A stretch of 64,000 nucleotides of DNA. Source: CAWEYO01 sp963813315. GTDB lineage: Bacteria > Pseudomonadota > Alphaproteobacteria > Rhizobiales > Rhizobiaceae. Both the position numbers and the translations under genes were made by a program. Positions 15,164 to 24,354 of this stretch are shown here, one piece after another. The notes below the pieces were generated by a model that had not been told where the DNA came from, did no database searches, and was given only the letters and a program-made list of their open reading frames with translations. The first letter of the stretch is position 1. Each line of letters begins with the position of its first letter. The stretch is taken from positions 186,001-250,000 of the forward strand of contig CAWEYO010000005.1 of the NCBI GenBank assembly GCA_963813315.1, in the 5' to 3' direction.

Positions 15164-15635
15164 GGCCATAGAGAAAGTATCGGCCTTCCGCTACAGAAGA
15201 TGGAAGCGGAAGGGGTTGCAAGCCGGGGTGGTCGAGAGGCAGTCCACTTGCAGCGATGCCGCCGGGACGCAAGAGTTTTACAGTAATGCCTGGAAGCCAG
15301 GAGATAGTGACGGCATCCCTGTCGGGATAGCCGGTTCCGATATCGGCATGGACAAGTGCGGCCCCGATGCCTTGAAAGGCAGCAGCGGTCTCGCGAATCT
15401 CTCCGATCACGAGATCCTCGGCCTTGGGCATCGAACTCTTGTAAGCGGAGGGTGCGCGGTCGAAAACGATGATGCGGCGCCCGGGCAGATGTTCCCGCAG
15501 ATGGTCGAAGGTTCGGCCGTTGCCTAGCCCGAGCTCGACGACAGGACCGTCCATGCCCATCACGTCGGCAACAATGTGATTGAGAACGTCGCGCTGCGCG
15601 GTGACCCGGAGGATGAAACTGTCGAGGCGGCTCAT
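15144..15635 (-). CDS. Class I SAM-dependent methyltransferase
   Basis: A 163-residue protein starting MSRLDSFILRVTAQRDVLNH with a SAM-binding motif VVELGLGNGRTFDHL (about 31-45) and an acidic strand end IIVFDRA. The overall sequence resembles the Methyltransf_17 family; substrate unknown. The ATG overlaps the stop of the epimerase gene by one base (TGATG), so translation is probably coupled. The last residues (RVNGEW) are encoded by the heptamer repeat, so the original C-terminus may have been replaced. Confidence 0.8.
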   Translation of the reverse strand: MSRLDSFILRVTAQRDVLNHIVADVMGMDGPVVELGLGNGRTFDHLREHLPGRRIIVFDRAPSAYKSSMPKAEDLVIGEIRETAAAFQGIGAALVHADIGTGYPDRDAVTISWLPGITVKLLRPGGIAASGLPLDHPGLQPLPLPSSVAEGRYFLYGRVNGEW

Positions 15636-16666
15636 CAGGCGCCGCCTCGGCCTGACGGCGCAACCTCTCCTGTCGCGGCTGGCGGGTGCCTTTCGCAACC
15701 CGCATACTCCCTGAACCAATTCACGAAGTCGGCGATGCCCTCCTCAAGACGAACGCTTGGCTTGAAGCCGAGGTCCCGCACCGCAAGCGTGATGTCGGCA
15801 AATGTGCGCGGCACGTCTCCGGATGGCTTCGGTTTCATCTGCATGATCGCCTTGCGCCCGGCGGCTTTCTCGATGGCGGCGATGAAATCGAGCAGCATCA
15901 CTGGGGAATTGTTGCCGAGATTGTAGATCGGCGCCGTGCCTTGCGGAACAGCGAAAATCCGGTCGGCGGCAGCCACGACGCCGGTAATGATATCACTTAT
16001 GTGGGTGAAGTCGCGCTGCATGTCCCCGTGATTGAAAACAGAGATGGGTTCACCTTTCAGGATTTTCTCGGTGAAGATCCACGGCGCCATATCCGGGCGG
16101 CCGTAGCGGCCATAGACGGTGAAGAAGCGAAGCCCGGTGGAGCGAATTCCGTAGAGGTCGGCATAGGCATGCGCCAGCAATTCGCCGGCCCGTTTGGTCG
16201 CGGCGTAGACGGAAGCCGGGCTGTCTGCGCGCGCATCTTCAGCGAAGGGCACCGTCTCGGCCGAGCCGTAGACGGACGACGAGCTGGCATAGACCACCGG
16301 CGGGCGCTTCGGCAGATTGGCGGCGAGTTCGAACATCGCGACCTGTCCGGTGACATTGGCGTCCACATACGCGAACGGGTTGCTGACTGAATAGCGGACG
16401 CCCGCCTGCGCGGCCAGGTGCAGGATGACATCGGCGTCAGCGGCGTCTTCCCGGAGGCTTTCGACAATCTCCGGCCGGGCAATGTCGAGCTGCATGAATC
16501 TGAAATTCGCGCGTGCGCGAAGAAGCGCCAGCCGATCGTGCTTGAGGTGGACCGGGTAGTAGTCATTCAAGCTGTCGACACCGACAACCTTGTCTCCACG
16601 GGCAAGAAACCGGTCGGCTGCATGGTAGCCGATGAAGCCGGCTGCCCCGGTCAACAGAACTTTCAT
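15635..16666 (-). CDS. UDP-glucuronate 4-epimerase-type NAD-dependent epimerase
   Basis: A 343-residue short-chain dehydrogenase/reductase predicted to interconvert UDP-glucuronate and UDP-galacturonate for surface polysaccharide. It begins MKVLLTGAAGFIGYHAADRF (NAD-binding GxxGxxG), has catalytic SSSSVYG and YAATK, and RFFTVYGRYGRPDMAPW characteristic of uronate epimerases. I start at 16666; in-frame ATGs upstream (16687, 16789) lack family similarity. It is divergent from UDP-glucose dehydrogenase, which makes its substrate. Confidence 0.92.
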   Translation of the reverse strand: MKVLLTGAAGFIGYHAADRFLARGDKVVGVDSLNDYYPVHLKHDRLALLRARANFRFMQLDIARPEIVESLREDAADADVILHLAAQAGVRYSVSNPFAYVDANVTGQVAMFELAANLPKRPPVVYASSSSVYGSAETVPFAEDARADSPASVYAATKRAGELLAHAYADLYGIRSTGLRFFTVYGRYGRPDMAPWIFTEKILKGEPISVFNHGDMQRDFTHISDIITGVVAAADRIFAVPQGTAPIYNLGNNSPVMLLDFIAAIEKAAGRKAIMQMKPKPSGDVPRTFADITLAVRDLGFKPSVRLEEGIADFVNWFREYAGCERHPPAATGEVAPSGRGGA

Positions 16667-16824
16667 CGCTTTTCGACCATCGCCCATCCGTCGCACTCCA
16701 TCGCGGGTCGGCGCTGCTACGCCAAGTGGCGAATCGTACCTAGTATATGTATCTAGGAGACGGATAGGACCGTGCGACAGACATTGCAATCATCACCAGG
16801 CGACAGGCTAGCAAGGAGATAGGA

Positions 16825-16860
16825 CGGCAGCGCTGATTCGCAAAGCTTCCGCCGCTCTAG
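16825..16860. repeat. CGGCAGCGCTGATTCG palindromic module
   Basis: A single copy of a short module (CGGCAGCGCTGATTCG...CCGCCGCTCTAG) in the 222-base gap between the epimerase and ugd. The same module is coupled to the AGAGCATCGG element at 52173-52214. Confidence 0.7.
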
Positions 16861-16888
16861 CTGCTTGCAGTTTGAGGGAGACATTTTC

Positions 16889-18247
16889 ATGAAGCTATGT
16901 GTATTCGGCACCGGCTATGTCGGGCTGGTTACGGCGGCCTGCTTCGCGGATGTAGGTCACGATGTGCTGTGCATCGATATCGACCGCGAGAGGATCGACT
17001 CCTTGAGACGGGGCGAGGTGCCGATATTCGAGCCGGGCCTTGCCGAGCTTGTGATCCGTAATTCCGGGTCGGGGAGGCTCTCCTTCTCGACCGACGGTGC
17101 AGCCGGCGTTCGTTTTGGCGATTTGATATTCATTGCAGTCGGAACACCGCCCGATGGCGACGGGTCGGCTGATCTCAGGCATGTGCTGGACGTCGCCAAG
17201 ACCATCGGTGAGCATATTGACGGCCATAAGATCGTCGTCGGCAAGTCGACTGTTCCGGTTGGCACCGCGGACATGGTTCATGCCGTGATAGCCGCGGAAA
17301 TCAAGGCACGCGGTGCTGACCACACCTTCGACGTCTGCTCGAATCCGGAGTTCCTCAAGGAGGGTAGCGCGGTCGAAGATTTCATGAAACCCGCGCGCAT
17401 TATCATCGGCACCGGCTCCGAAGCCGTCCGCAGCAAGCTTCATGATTGCTACGCGCCTTATAACCGCAACCACGACAAGATGATTACCATGGACATTCGT
17501 TCGGCAGAGCTTACCAAGTATGCCGCCAATGCGATGCTGGCCACCAAGATCAGCTTCATGAACGAGATGGCCAACATTGCCGAGAGGCTCGGCGCGGATA
17601 TCGAGGCGGTGCGCAGGGGAATCGGTTCGGACCCACGGATCGGCTATCAGTTCATATATCCGGGGTGCGGCTACGGCGGTTCGTGCTTTCCCAAGGATGT
17701 CCGCGCGCTGGCAAATACGGCGAGACGGGCGGACTACGGCCCGGATCTTCTGGAGGCGGTCGAGCGCGTGAACAATGCGCAGAAGAACACGCTCTTCCAG
17801 AAACTTTCCCAAGCCTTCGACGGCGATCTCAGCGGCAGGACAATCGCGCTGTGGGGATTGGCCTTCAAGCCGAATACGGACGACATGCGCGAGGCGCCGA
17901 GCCGGGTGCTGATGGAAGCGCTTTGGAGCGCGGGCGCCAGAGTCAAGGCATTCGATCCGGAAGCCATGAGGGAGGCTCGCCGGCACTATGGCGATCGGCC
18001 AGACTTCGTCCTGGCCCCGAGCCCGCACGAGGCAGCGGCAGGAGCCGACGCGTTGGCGATCTGCACGGAATGGAAGCAGTTCAGGGTCGCCGATTTCGCG
18101 TGGCTGAAAGCTAACCTGCTGAGCCCGGTGATAGTGGACGGGCGCAATCTTTATGATCCGGAGCAGCTACGACGGCATGGTCTTCTCTACTATGCCGTCG
18201 GCCGCGGCGATTCAGTGCGCCGCCCGCCGGCAGAATACCATTCCTAA
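16889..18247 (+). CDS. ugd: UDP-glucose 6-dehydrogenase
   Basis: Oxidises UDP-glucose to UDP-glucuronate with NAD, supplying acidic sugars for exopolysaccharide or LPS. The 452 residues begin MKLCVFGTGYVGLVTAACFA (Rossmann motif) and contain SNPEFLKEGSAVEDF, the central helix KYAANAMLATKISFMNE, and the catalytic cysteine motif GYGGSCFPKDVRAL (about 258-271). The start at 16889 follows TTTGAGGGAGAC. It is divergent from the UDP-glucuronate epimerase gene. Its TAA stop lies within a dispersed repeat fragment. Confidence 0.96.
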   Translation: MKLCVFGTGYVGLVTAACFADVGHDVLCIDIDRERIDSLRRGEVPIFEPGLAELVIRNSGSGRLSFSTDGAAGVRFGDLIFIAVGTPPDGDGSADLRHVLDVAKTIGEHIDGHKIVVGKSTVPVGTADMVHAVIAAEIKARGADHTFDVCSNPEFLKEGSAVEDFMKPARIIIGTGSEAVRSKLHDCYAPYNRNHDKMITMDIRSAELTKYAANAMLATKISFMNEMANIAERLGADIEAVRRGIGSDPRIGYQFIYPGCGYGGSCFPKDVRALANTARRADYGPDLLEAVERVNNAQKNTLFQKLSQAFDGDLSGRTIALWGLAFKPNTDDMREAPSRVLMEALWSAGARVKAFDPEAMREARRHYGDRPDFVLAPSPHEAAAGADALAICTEWKQFRVADFAWLKANLLSPVIVDGRNLYDPEQLRRHGLLYYAVGRGDSVRRPPAEYHS

Positions 18248-18261
18248 CCTCATCTTGCTCC
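18244..18261. repeat. Solo copy of the terminal-repeat sequence at the ugd stop
   Basis: The minus strand reads GGAGCAAGATGAGGTTAG, matching the ends of the element at 27434-27792. It contains the ugd stop codon TAA (18245-18247). Confidence 0.75.
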
Positions 18262-18274
18262 AGCAAAGGCCGCC

Positions 18275-19450
18275 TCACTTGTAGGGATCTGCCGCGTCGC
18301 GCAGTCCGTCGCCAAAGAAATTGAACGCCAGTATAACGAATATGACGGGGATCATCGGAAACAGCAGCCACGGATAGAAGGCGATGACGCTGACGCCGCG
18401 TGCTTCGGTCAGAAGTATGCCCCAGCTCGTGATAGGGGGTCTGAGCCCGAGCCCCAGGAAGCTCAGGGCCGTCTCGCCCAGGATCATGCCGGGGATGGAG
18501 ATCGTCGCGGTGGCTATGAGGTGCGACATGAAACCCGGAACGAGATGCCGTCCGATGATGCGGCTGCTCCTGGCTCCCATGAGTTGCGCCGCCAGCACGT
18601 AGTCCTCTTCCCGAAGCGCCAGAAGTTTCGAGCGGACCGCGCGCGCCAGACCGGTCCAGTCCAGCAGGCCCAGGATGATGGTGATGCCGAAGTAGATAAG
18701 GATCGGGCTCCACGTCACCGGCATGATCGCCGCCAGCGCCATCCACAGTGGGATGCTGGGAATGGACTGAAGAACCTCGATCACCCGTTGCACGATCAGA
18801 TCGAACACCCCGCCGTGATAACCCGCCAGCCCGCCGATAACGATGCCCAGCAGGAAGCTCACGCTGATGCCGACAAGTCCGATCGTCAGCGAGATGCGAG
18901 CGCCATAGATGATGCGCGACAGCACGTCGCGGCCCAGCCGATCAGTACCGAGGAGAAACATCTGGCCCCCGACGGCCGGACAGGCCAGATGAAGATCGCC
19001 ATCGACCAGCCCCCAGAAGCGATAGGGGTCGCCCCTGCACAGGAAACGGATACGCTGCACGTCGCTTCTGTCGTCGGTATAGCTCCGCTTGAGCGTGTCC
19101 ATGTCGAGCGTCATGTGCCGGCCAAAGACAAATGGTCCGACAAACCGCCCTTCATGAAAGAAATGCACGCGCTGCGGCGGGGAATAGATGAAATCCATGT
19201 TCCTAGTATGGAGATTGTATGGGGCAAGGAACTCGCAGATCAGGATCATGAAGTAGAGCGATGCCAGGAATATGCCTGACGCGACAGCCAGCTTGTGCCG
19301 CTTGAATTTCCACCACATCAGACGCAATTGCGACGCCTGATAGACAATGGATTGCTCCTCGGTCATGGCTTCGACCGATTGCGGATCGAACGGCGCGGTC
19401 GAGACGTAGTGCTGTAGCGGCGCGCCGGGAAGGGGGAGCGGCGTGTTCAT
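18275..19450 (-). CDS. Peptide-type ABC transporter permease (DppC/YejE-like)
   Basis: Second inner-membrane permease of a family-5 (oligopeptide/nickel-type) importer. The 391 residues have a long N-terminal region with one membrane helix (ASGIFLASLYFMILICEFLAP), an extended periplasmic loop, then five or so helices. The coupling motif EEDYVLAAQLMGARSSRIIGRH precedes GMILGETALSFLGLGL, as in DppC proteins. The N-terminal extension and large loop resemble YejE. Its start overlaps the stop of the partner permease by four bases. Confidence 0.93.
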   Translation of the reverse strand: MNTPLPLPGAPLQHYVSTAPFDPQSVEAMTEEQSIVYQASQLRLMWWKFKRHKLAVASGIFLASLYFMILICEFLAPYNLHTRNMDFIYSPPQRVHFFHEGRFVGPFVFGRHMTLDMDTLKRSYTDDRSDVQRIRFLCRGDPYRFWGLVDGDLHLACPAVGGQMFLLGTDRLGRDVLSRIIYGARISLTIGLVGISVSFLLGIVIGGLAGYHGGVFDLIVQRVIEVLQSIPSIPLWMALAAIMPVTWSPILIYFGITIILGLLDWTGLARAVRSKLLALREEDYVLAAQLMGARSSRIIGRHLVPGFMSHLIATATISIPGMILGETALSFLGLGLRPPITSWGILLTEARGVSVIAFYPWLLFPMIPVIFVILAFNFFGDGLRDAADPYK

Positions 19451-20445
19451 TTCGTGCTGCCGCCCTGCAGCCGGATTCTCGGGTCGAGAAGCGCCAGCGC
19501 CAGGTCTGAAATCAGGACCCCGATAACCGTAAGGAAAGCCAGGAACATCAGGAACGATCCTGCCAGATACATGTCCTGGCTCTGAAGCGCCTTGATCAGC
19601 ATTGGACCGGTTGTTTCAAGCGACAGCACGATCGCGGTGATTTCCGCACCGGAGATGATGGCCGGCAGGATCGACCCGATGTCGGACATGAAGAAATTGA
19701 GCGCCATGCGGAGCGGATACTTCACCAGCGTCTTGAACGGGTGAAGGCCCTTGGCGCGGGCCGTCATGACGTACTGTTTCTGGAGCTCGTCGAGCAGATT
19801 GGCTCGTAGGCGGCGGATCATGCCCGCGGTACCCGCAGTGCCCACAATGAAGACAGGAATCCACAAATGTTCGAGAATGGACTTTGCCTTGGCCCAGCTC
19901 ATCGGTTCGCCAAGGTACTTCTGATCCATCAGATGCCCGATGGAGGTTCCGAACCAGATATTGGCGAAGTACATCAGGATCAGCGCCAGCATGAAATTCG
20001 GGATTGCAATACCCAAGAGTCCGAGGAAGGTGAGGCCATAGTCCCCCCAGCTGTACTGGTGGGTGGCTGAGTACATGCCAATGGGGAACGCGATTACCCA
20101 GGTCACGACGATCGTGGTAAACGAGACCAGAACGGTCAGCCACATTCTGTCCCCGATAACGTCGCTGACTGGAAGCTGGTATTCGAATGAGTAGCCGAAG
20201 TCGCCTCTAAGCATGCCGGCGACCCAGTAGAAGTAGCGCACGATCGGCGGTTTGTCGAAACCATATTCTGCGCGCAATGCCTCCAGTTGATCCAGGTCGA
20301 CACCTTCACCCTGCGCTCTGAGTTCCGCCGCGTAGCTTTCGAAATAGTCTCCCGGCGGCAGCTCGATGATCGTGAACACCAGCGCCGATATAATCAGCAG
20401 GGTCGGGATCATGGCCGCAATGCGCCAGGTGATGTATCGCAGCAT
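19447..20445 (-). CDS. Peptide-type ABC transporter permease (DppB/YejB-like)
   Basis: First permease of the importer. The 332 residues start MLRYITWRIAAMIPTLLIIS, the usual DppB N-terminal helix, and contain LLDELQKQYVMTARAKGLHP, the EAA coupling loop that meets the ATPase. About six transmembrane helices are visible. The ATG directly follows the solute-binding protein stop (TGAATG) and the gene overlaps the second permease by four bases, so all are in one transcript. Confidence 0.94.
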   Translation of the reverse strand: MLRYITWRIAAMIPTLLIISALVFTIIELPPGDYFESYAAELRAQGEGVDLDQLEALRAEYGFDKPPIVRYFYWVAGMLRGDFGYSFEYQLPVSDVIGDRMWLTVLVSFTTIVVTWVIAFPIGMYSATHQYSWGDYGLTFLGLLGIAIPNFMLALILMYFANIWFGTSIGHLMDQKYLGEPMSWAKAKSILEHLWIPVFIVGTAGTAGMIRRLRANLLDELQKQYVMTARAKGLHPFKTLVKYPLRMALNFFMSDIGSILPAIISGAEITAIVLSLETTGPMLIKALQSQDMYLAGSFLMFLAFLTVIGVLISDLALALLDPRIRLQGGSTK

Positions 20446-22347
20446 TCAAGTGTCTCCCGATAGCCAGAACGTGTCCGGCATGTAGACACCAAAATAGCAA
20501 GTCGGGTCGAACCCCCAAAGCGCAGTGTCAGGCATATTGCGCATGCGGGCGGTAGACAGCACCGGCTGCAAGGTTGCGTTGACGATGCCGATCGAAAAGA
20601 CCTGGTCCGTGTAGAGCGCCAGCATCGCCAGCCAAACTTCGGTCCGCTCCTTGAACTCGATTGACCGGCGCCAACGCATGAGAAGGGCAAGCAGCTCTGC
20701 CGCTGCGGGGAGGTCAGGCGCCTCCCCCATCTTGCCATGCGAAACGTAGTGAGCACCCCAGAGCGGCCATTGGAGCTGGTCGTCGGCCGTCGGCGCCAAT
20801 TGAGCGGGATTCATGTTGGCCGTCGGAACGCCATTGTCGATGCCGGACCACATCGACATCATGATCTGGCCGCCCATCGCGCGGCTGCGGAAGACATCGC
20901 GTTGCGAGGTGCGGATGAACAGGGAAATGCCGACATCCCGCCAATGATCGGTCACCAGTTCGAGGACATCGGTCTCCATCGTGCTTTCGCCGGCAGTCTC
21001 GACGATGACCTGGGCCGGGCGGCCGTCCGGCAGTATCCGGATGCCGTCGTCGTCGCGCATATTGAGGCCGGCTTCGTCCAACAGCGCATTGGCCTTTGCG
21101 CGATCGGTGACTGCCCACGCACTGGCGAATTCCGGCCGGTAGAGCGGGCTTTCGGGCAGCACGGTGTCGGCGCTCTCCCGCGCAAGGCCGTAGAACACGG
21201 CCTTGTTGATCTCTTCGCGGTCGATCGCGACAGAGAGCGCCCTGCGCACGCGGGCGTCCCTCAGGAGCCGACGCCATGTGTCGTCGGCTGTGTTGAGATT
21301 GGGCAGCAGCGCCACTCGAGACCCTTGCGTCCGTTTCCACAGACCGATCTTCATCGGGTAACGCTTCTCGGCGTCCTTCAGGAATGCATAGTCGCCAAAA
21401 TCGATTCCGACGGCCTGCATGTCGCTCTCCCCGGCCCCCGCTTTCGCCGGAATGATCGAGGAAGAGCTGACGTTCAGGACGAACTGGTCGATATAAGGCA
21501 GTTGCAGCCCGTTCTCGTCGACCCTGTGGAAAAACGGGTTGCGCTCGAAGACAAATTGCTCGGCGGGGGGCTGGGTCGTGTTCCTCCACGGGTCAAGCGT
21601 CGGCAGTTCGGGGTTTTCCGGACGATACTGACGTGCCATTCGGATGTGGAGGGCCGTCCATTTCTTGGCTTTGTTCTCCTTCATCAATTCCTTGAGGCGG
21701 CCTTCCTCCTGGTACTTCTTGTGGAACTGCCTGAGGTAGGCGGCCGGAACCACAATGCTTAGGGCCTGAGCGGCCGCCAGGCTCGGAAGGAAGTCCGGAT
21801 TCGGCGCCTCCCAGGAATAGCGGACCGTGCGCAAATCGACGATCTCGAACAGGGGAGGCTTACCTTCGACCAGCAAGGCTGCCGCAGGTCCGCTCGGCGT
21901 AAGATCCTCGTTCAGCCAGACGTCCTCCCAGCAGTAGCGGAAGTCTTCGGGCGTAAGAGGGCTGCCATCCGACCATTTGTGCCCCTCGCGAATATGGAAG
22001 GTGAAAATCCGATCCTCGACAGTTTCGAAGCTCTCGAGGATGTCGGGTTGGAAGTTGAGCTTTTCATCGTAGCCGACCAGCCGCGAATAGCCGTAGACGG
22101 TCATCAGCCGGATGTCTTTCTGGCTGCCGATAAGGGTGCGTACCACGCCGCCGTACCGCCCTGGCTGCCTACCCATCTGAACGAGGTTTACCACGCGCGG
22201 GGTCGCGGGCAGGCGGTGGCCGAGTTCAGGCAGGCTTTTGGCATCGAGCAGCGGCCGCAGAAAGTCGGGCTCCCGGTCGGCGGCACGCAGCGTGCCAGGC
22301 ACGAAGGCACACGCGATGGTCCCCAGCGCCGTACGGCGGTTCATCAT
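20446..22347 (-). CDS. Extracellular solute-binding protein, family 5
   Basis: A 633-residue periplasmic binding protein of the peptide/nickel-transport family, with an N-terminal signal containing paired arginines (MMNRRTALGTIACAFVPGTLRAA), possibly Tat-dependent. Family features include FTFHIREGHKWSDGSPLTPEDF and DARVRRALSVAIDREEINKAVF. It is longer than typical DppA proteins and resembles the YejA-like subgroup. Ligand is unknown: peptide or oligosaccharide are both possible given the polysaccharide genes nearby. Its start overlaps the ATPase gene stop by four bases. Confidence 0.92.
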   Translation of the reverse strand: MMNRRTALGTIACAFVPGTLRAADREPDFLRPLLDAKSLPELGHRLPATPRVVNLVQMGRQPGRYGGVVRTLIGSQKDIRLMTVYGYSRLVGYDEKLNFQPDILESFETVEDRIFTFHIREGHKWSDGSPLTPEDFRYCWEDVWLNEDLTPSGPAAALLVEGKPPLFEIVDLRTVRYSWEAPNPDFLPSLAAAQALSIVVPAAYLRQFHKKYQEEGRLKELMKENKAKKWTALHIRMARQYRPENPELPTLDPWRNTTQPPAEQFVFERNPFFHRVDENGLQLPYIDQFVLNVSSSSIIPAKAGAGESDMQAVGIDFGDYAFLKDAEKRYPMKIGLWKRTQGSRVALLPNLNTADDTWRRLLRDARVRRALSVAIDREEINKAVFYGLARESADTVLPESPLYRPEFASAWAVTDRAKANALLDEAGLNMRDDDGIRILPDGRPAQVIVETAGESTMETDVLELVTDHWRDVGISLFIRTSQRDVFRSRAMGGQIMMSMWSGIDNGVPTANMNPAQLAPTADDQLQWPLWGAHYVSHGKMGEAPDLPAAAELLALLMRWRRSIEFKERTEVWLAMLALYTDQVFSIGIVNATLQPVLSTARMRNMPDTALWGFDPTCYFGVYMPDTFWLSGDT

Positions 22348-24233
22348 GGGCGTAACTCCCGAGCATCGGCCGTGCGCCGGGCAAGCACGTAGTGACCGCT
22401 GCCGAGATCGGCCGGCGCCAGCACGCCTTCTTCACCTTCATCGCGGAACTGCAGGCCCCAGGCACTCTTATCGGAGGCGCCGCTCATCTGGAGCGTCTTG
22501 AAATCCAGTGGCCGGTCGAGATCGGGAAACGGCACGGCCGCCAGCAGCGAGCGCGTATAGGGATGAACCGGCTTGCGCAACAGGATCTCGCGCGGCGCAA
22601 GTTCCACGATGCGGCCGCCGCACATCACGGCAATGCGGTCGGCCATGTAATCTACCACAGCCAGATTGTGGGAAATGAAAAGGTAGGTCAGGCCGAGTTC
22701 CTTCTGCAGATCCTTGAGCAGGTTCAGGATCTGGGCCTGTACGGACACGTCGAGCGCCGACACAGGCTCATCGCAGATAACCAGGTCGGGTCCGAGCGCC
22801 AACGCACGCGCAATGCCGATACGCTGCCGCTGGCCGCCAGAGAAGCTGTGCGGATAGCGGCTGATGAATCGTTGGTCCAGACCGATCGCGCGCATCAGCG
22901 TCTTGACGGTTTCAAGCCGGGAACGGGCATCTCCGCGCCCATGGATTTCAAGCGGCTCGCTCAGGATGTTCTGGACCGTCATTCTGGGCGAGAGCGAAGA
23001 GACTGGGTCCTGGAATACCATCTGTATTTTCGAGCGAAGCGAATGCAAGGCCGGACCTTCGGCAGCCAGCACGTCGATCGGACCGCCGGCCCCATTGAAG
23101 ACAACCGATCCGCGTTCGGGCGTGAGTGCGCGCATGAGTATCTTGCTGACGGTCGTCTTGCCGCAACCGCTCTCGCCGACCAGTCCCAGGCACTCGCCAC
23201 GCCTGATATCGAAGCTGACGTCATCGACGGCTCGGACCTCTGTTTGATGCGACTTGCCGAACCAGCGGGATTTCCGCGTGGTAAAGGATTTGGTGAGGTT
23301 CCTGACTGACAGCAGGATTTCCGGGCCCTGATGAGCGGGGCGCTGCTTCCCGAGCAGGTCCTCGACGTTGACAGGCACTTCGCGAAGAGCCTTGAGCCTC
23401 TCTCCGGGCTTCATGTCGAAGTGCGGAACGGCTGCCATCAGACCCTTGAGGTATGGATGGCTGGGCCTGCGGAAGATTGCGTCGACAGGACCGGCTTCCA
23501 TGATTTCGCCGTGATAGATCACCACGACTTCGTCCGCTACATTCGCCACCACGCCGAGATCGTGCGTGATCAGAAGCATCGCCATGTTGAGCTTGGTCTG
23601 CAGGTCGCGCAGCAACTGCAGGATCTGTGCCTGGATCGTAACGTCGAGCGCCGTCGTCGGCTCGTCGGCGATCAGCAGGGCGGGGCGGCATATCAGCGCC
23701 ATCGCGATCATCGCGCGCTGACGCAGGCCGCCCGACAATTCGAAGGGATACATGTCGTAGGCCCGCCGCGGGTTGGGGAAGCCGACAAGCCCGAGCATGT
23801 CCTCTGTGCGTTCCTTCCTTTCGGCGGCAGGCATGTCCGTGTGGATCTGCAGCGACTCGACTATCTGGTTGCCGATCGTGTGGAGAGGCGACAGCGAGGT
23901 CATCGGTTCCTGGAAGATCTTGCCGATGCGGCAGCCGCGCAATGCCCTTATCTCCGGCCCGTCCCGGGGCATCTGGAGGATGTCCGCGGTTATGCCCGGA
24001 GTTTGCGGGTCGGAAAACAGGATGCGGCCGCGAACATGCGCGGATTTTGGCAGTATTCCCATTACGGCTTGGCTGATGACCGACTTGCCCGAGCCAGACT
24101 CGCCCACCAGAGCGGTCACCCTGCCGGGGAGCACACGCAGATTGGCCCGCCTGACCGCATGGATCGGGCCGCCTATGATGGCAAAAGAGATTCCCAGGTC
24201 CTCGATGCGCAGTAGATCGGCGCTTGAGTTCAT
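22344..24233 (-). CDS. Fused dual-ATPase subunit of the peptide-type ABC transporter
   Basis: A 629-residue protein with two complete ATP-binding domains, equivalent to DppD-DppF or YejF. Domain 1 has Walker A GESGSGKS (about 43-50), signature LSGGLRQR and Walker B LLIADEPTTALD. Domain 2 has GESGCGKT, FSGGQRQRIGIARAL and LVICDEPVSALD. All catalytic residues appear intact. It is the first gene of the operon ATPase, binding protein, permease B, permease C. The promoter probably lies in 24234-24354, where I see no clear consensus. Confidence 0.95.
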   Translation of the reverse strand: MNSSADLLRIEDLGISFAIIGGPIHAVRRANLRVLPGRVTALVGESGSGKSVISQAVMGILPKSAHVRGRILFSDPQTPGITADILQMPRDGPEIRALRGCRIGKIFQEPMTSLSPLHTIGNQIVESLQIHTDMPAAERKERTEDMLGLVGFPNPRRAYDMYPFELSGGLRQRAMIAMALICRPALLIADEPTTALDVTIQAQILQLLRDLQTKLNMAMLLITHDLGVVANVADEVVVIYHGEIMEAGPVDAIFRRPSHPYLKGLMAAVPHFDMKPGERLKALREVPVNVEDLLGKQRPAHQGPEILLSVRNLTKSFTTRKSRWFGKSHQTEVRAVDDVSFDIRRGECLGLVGESGCGKTTVSKILMRALTPERGSVVFNGAGGPIDVLAAEGPALHSLRSKIQMVFQDPVSSLSPRMTVQNILSEPLEIHGRGDARSRLETVKTLMRAIGLDQRFISRYPHSFSGGQRQRIGIARALALGPDLVICDEPVSALDVSVQAQILNLLKDLQKELGLTYLFISHNLAVVDYMADRIAVMCGGRIVELAPREILLRKPVHPYTRSLLAAVPFPDLDRPLDFKTLQMSGASDKSAWGLQFRDEGEEGVLAPADLGSGHYVLARRTADARELRP

Positions 24234-24354
24234 CCCTTTATCGCCCCTGTCTAGAGTAGCGCCGATTTGCCGTTCAGTTCCGCCCCTTGGGAAGACACTA
24301 TCTCACGGCCCGTTGCCTGCCTAGACGCTCTTCGTGTCTATGTGCGGGCGTTGA

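Noticed and set aside
15090..15527. Plus-strand 145-codon frame across the heptamer repeats
   Set aside because: It runs through repeat DNA and antisense to the methyltransferase; no domain or ribosome site.
20737..21762. 341-codon plus-strand open frame
   Set aside because: Antisense to the family-5 solute-binding protein, which has a signal peptide and family motifs.
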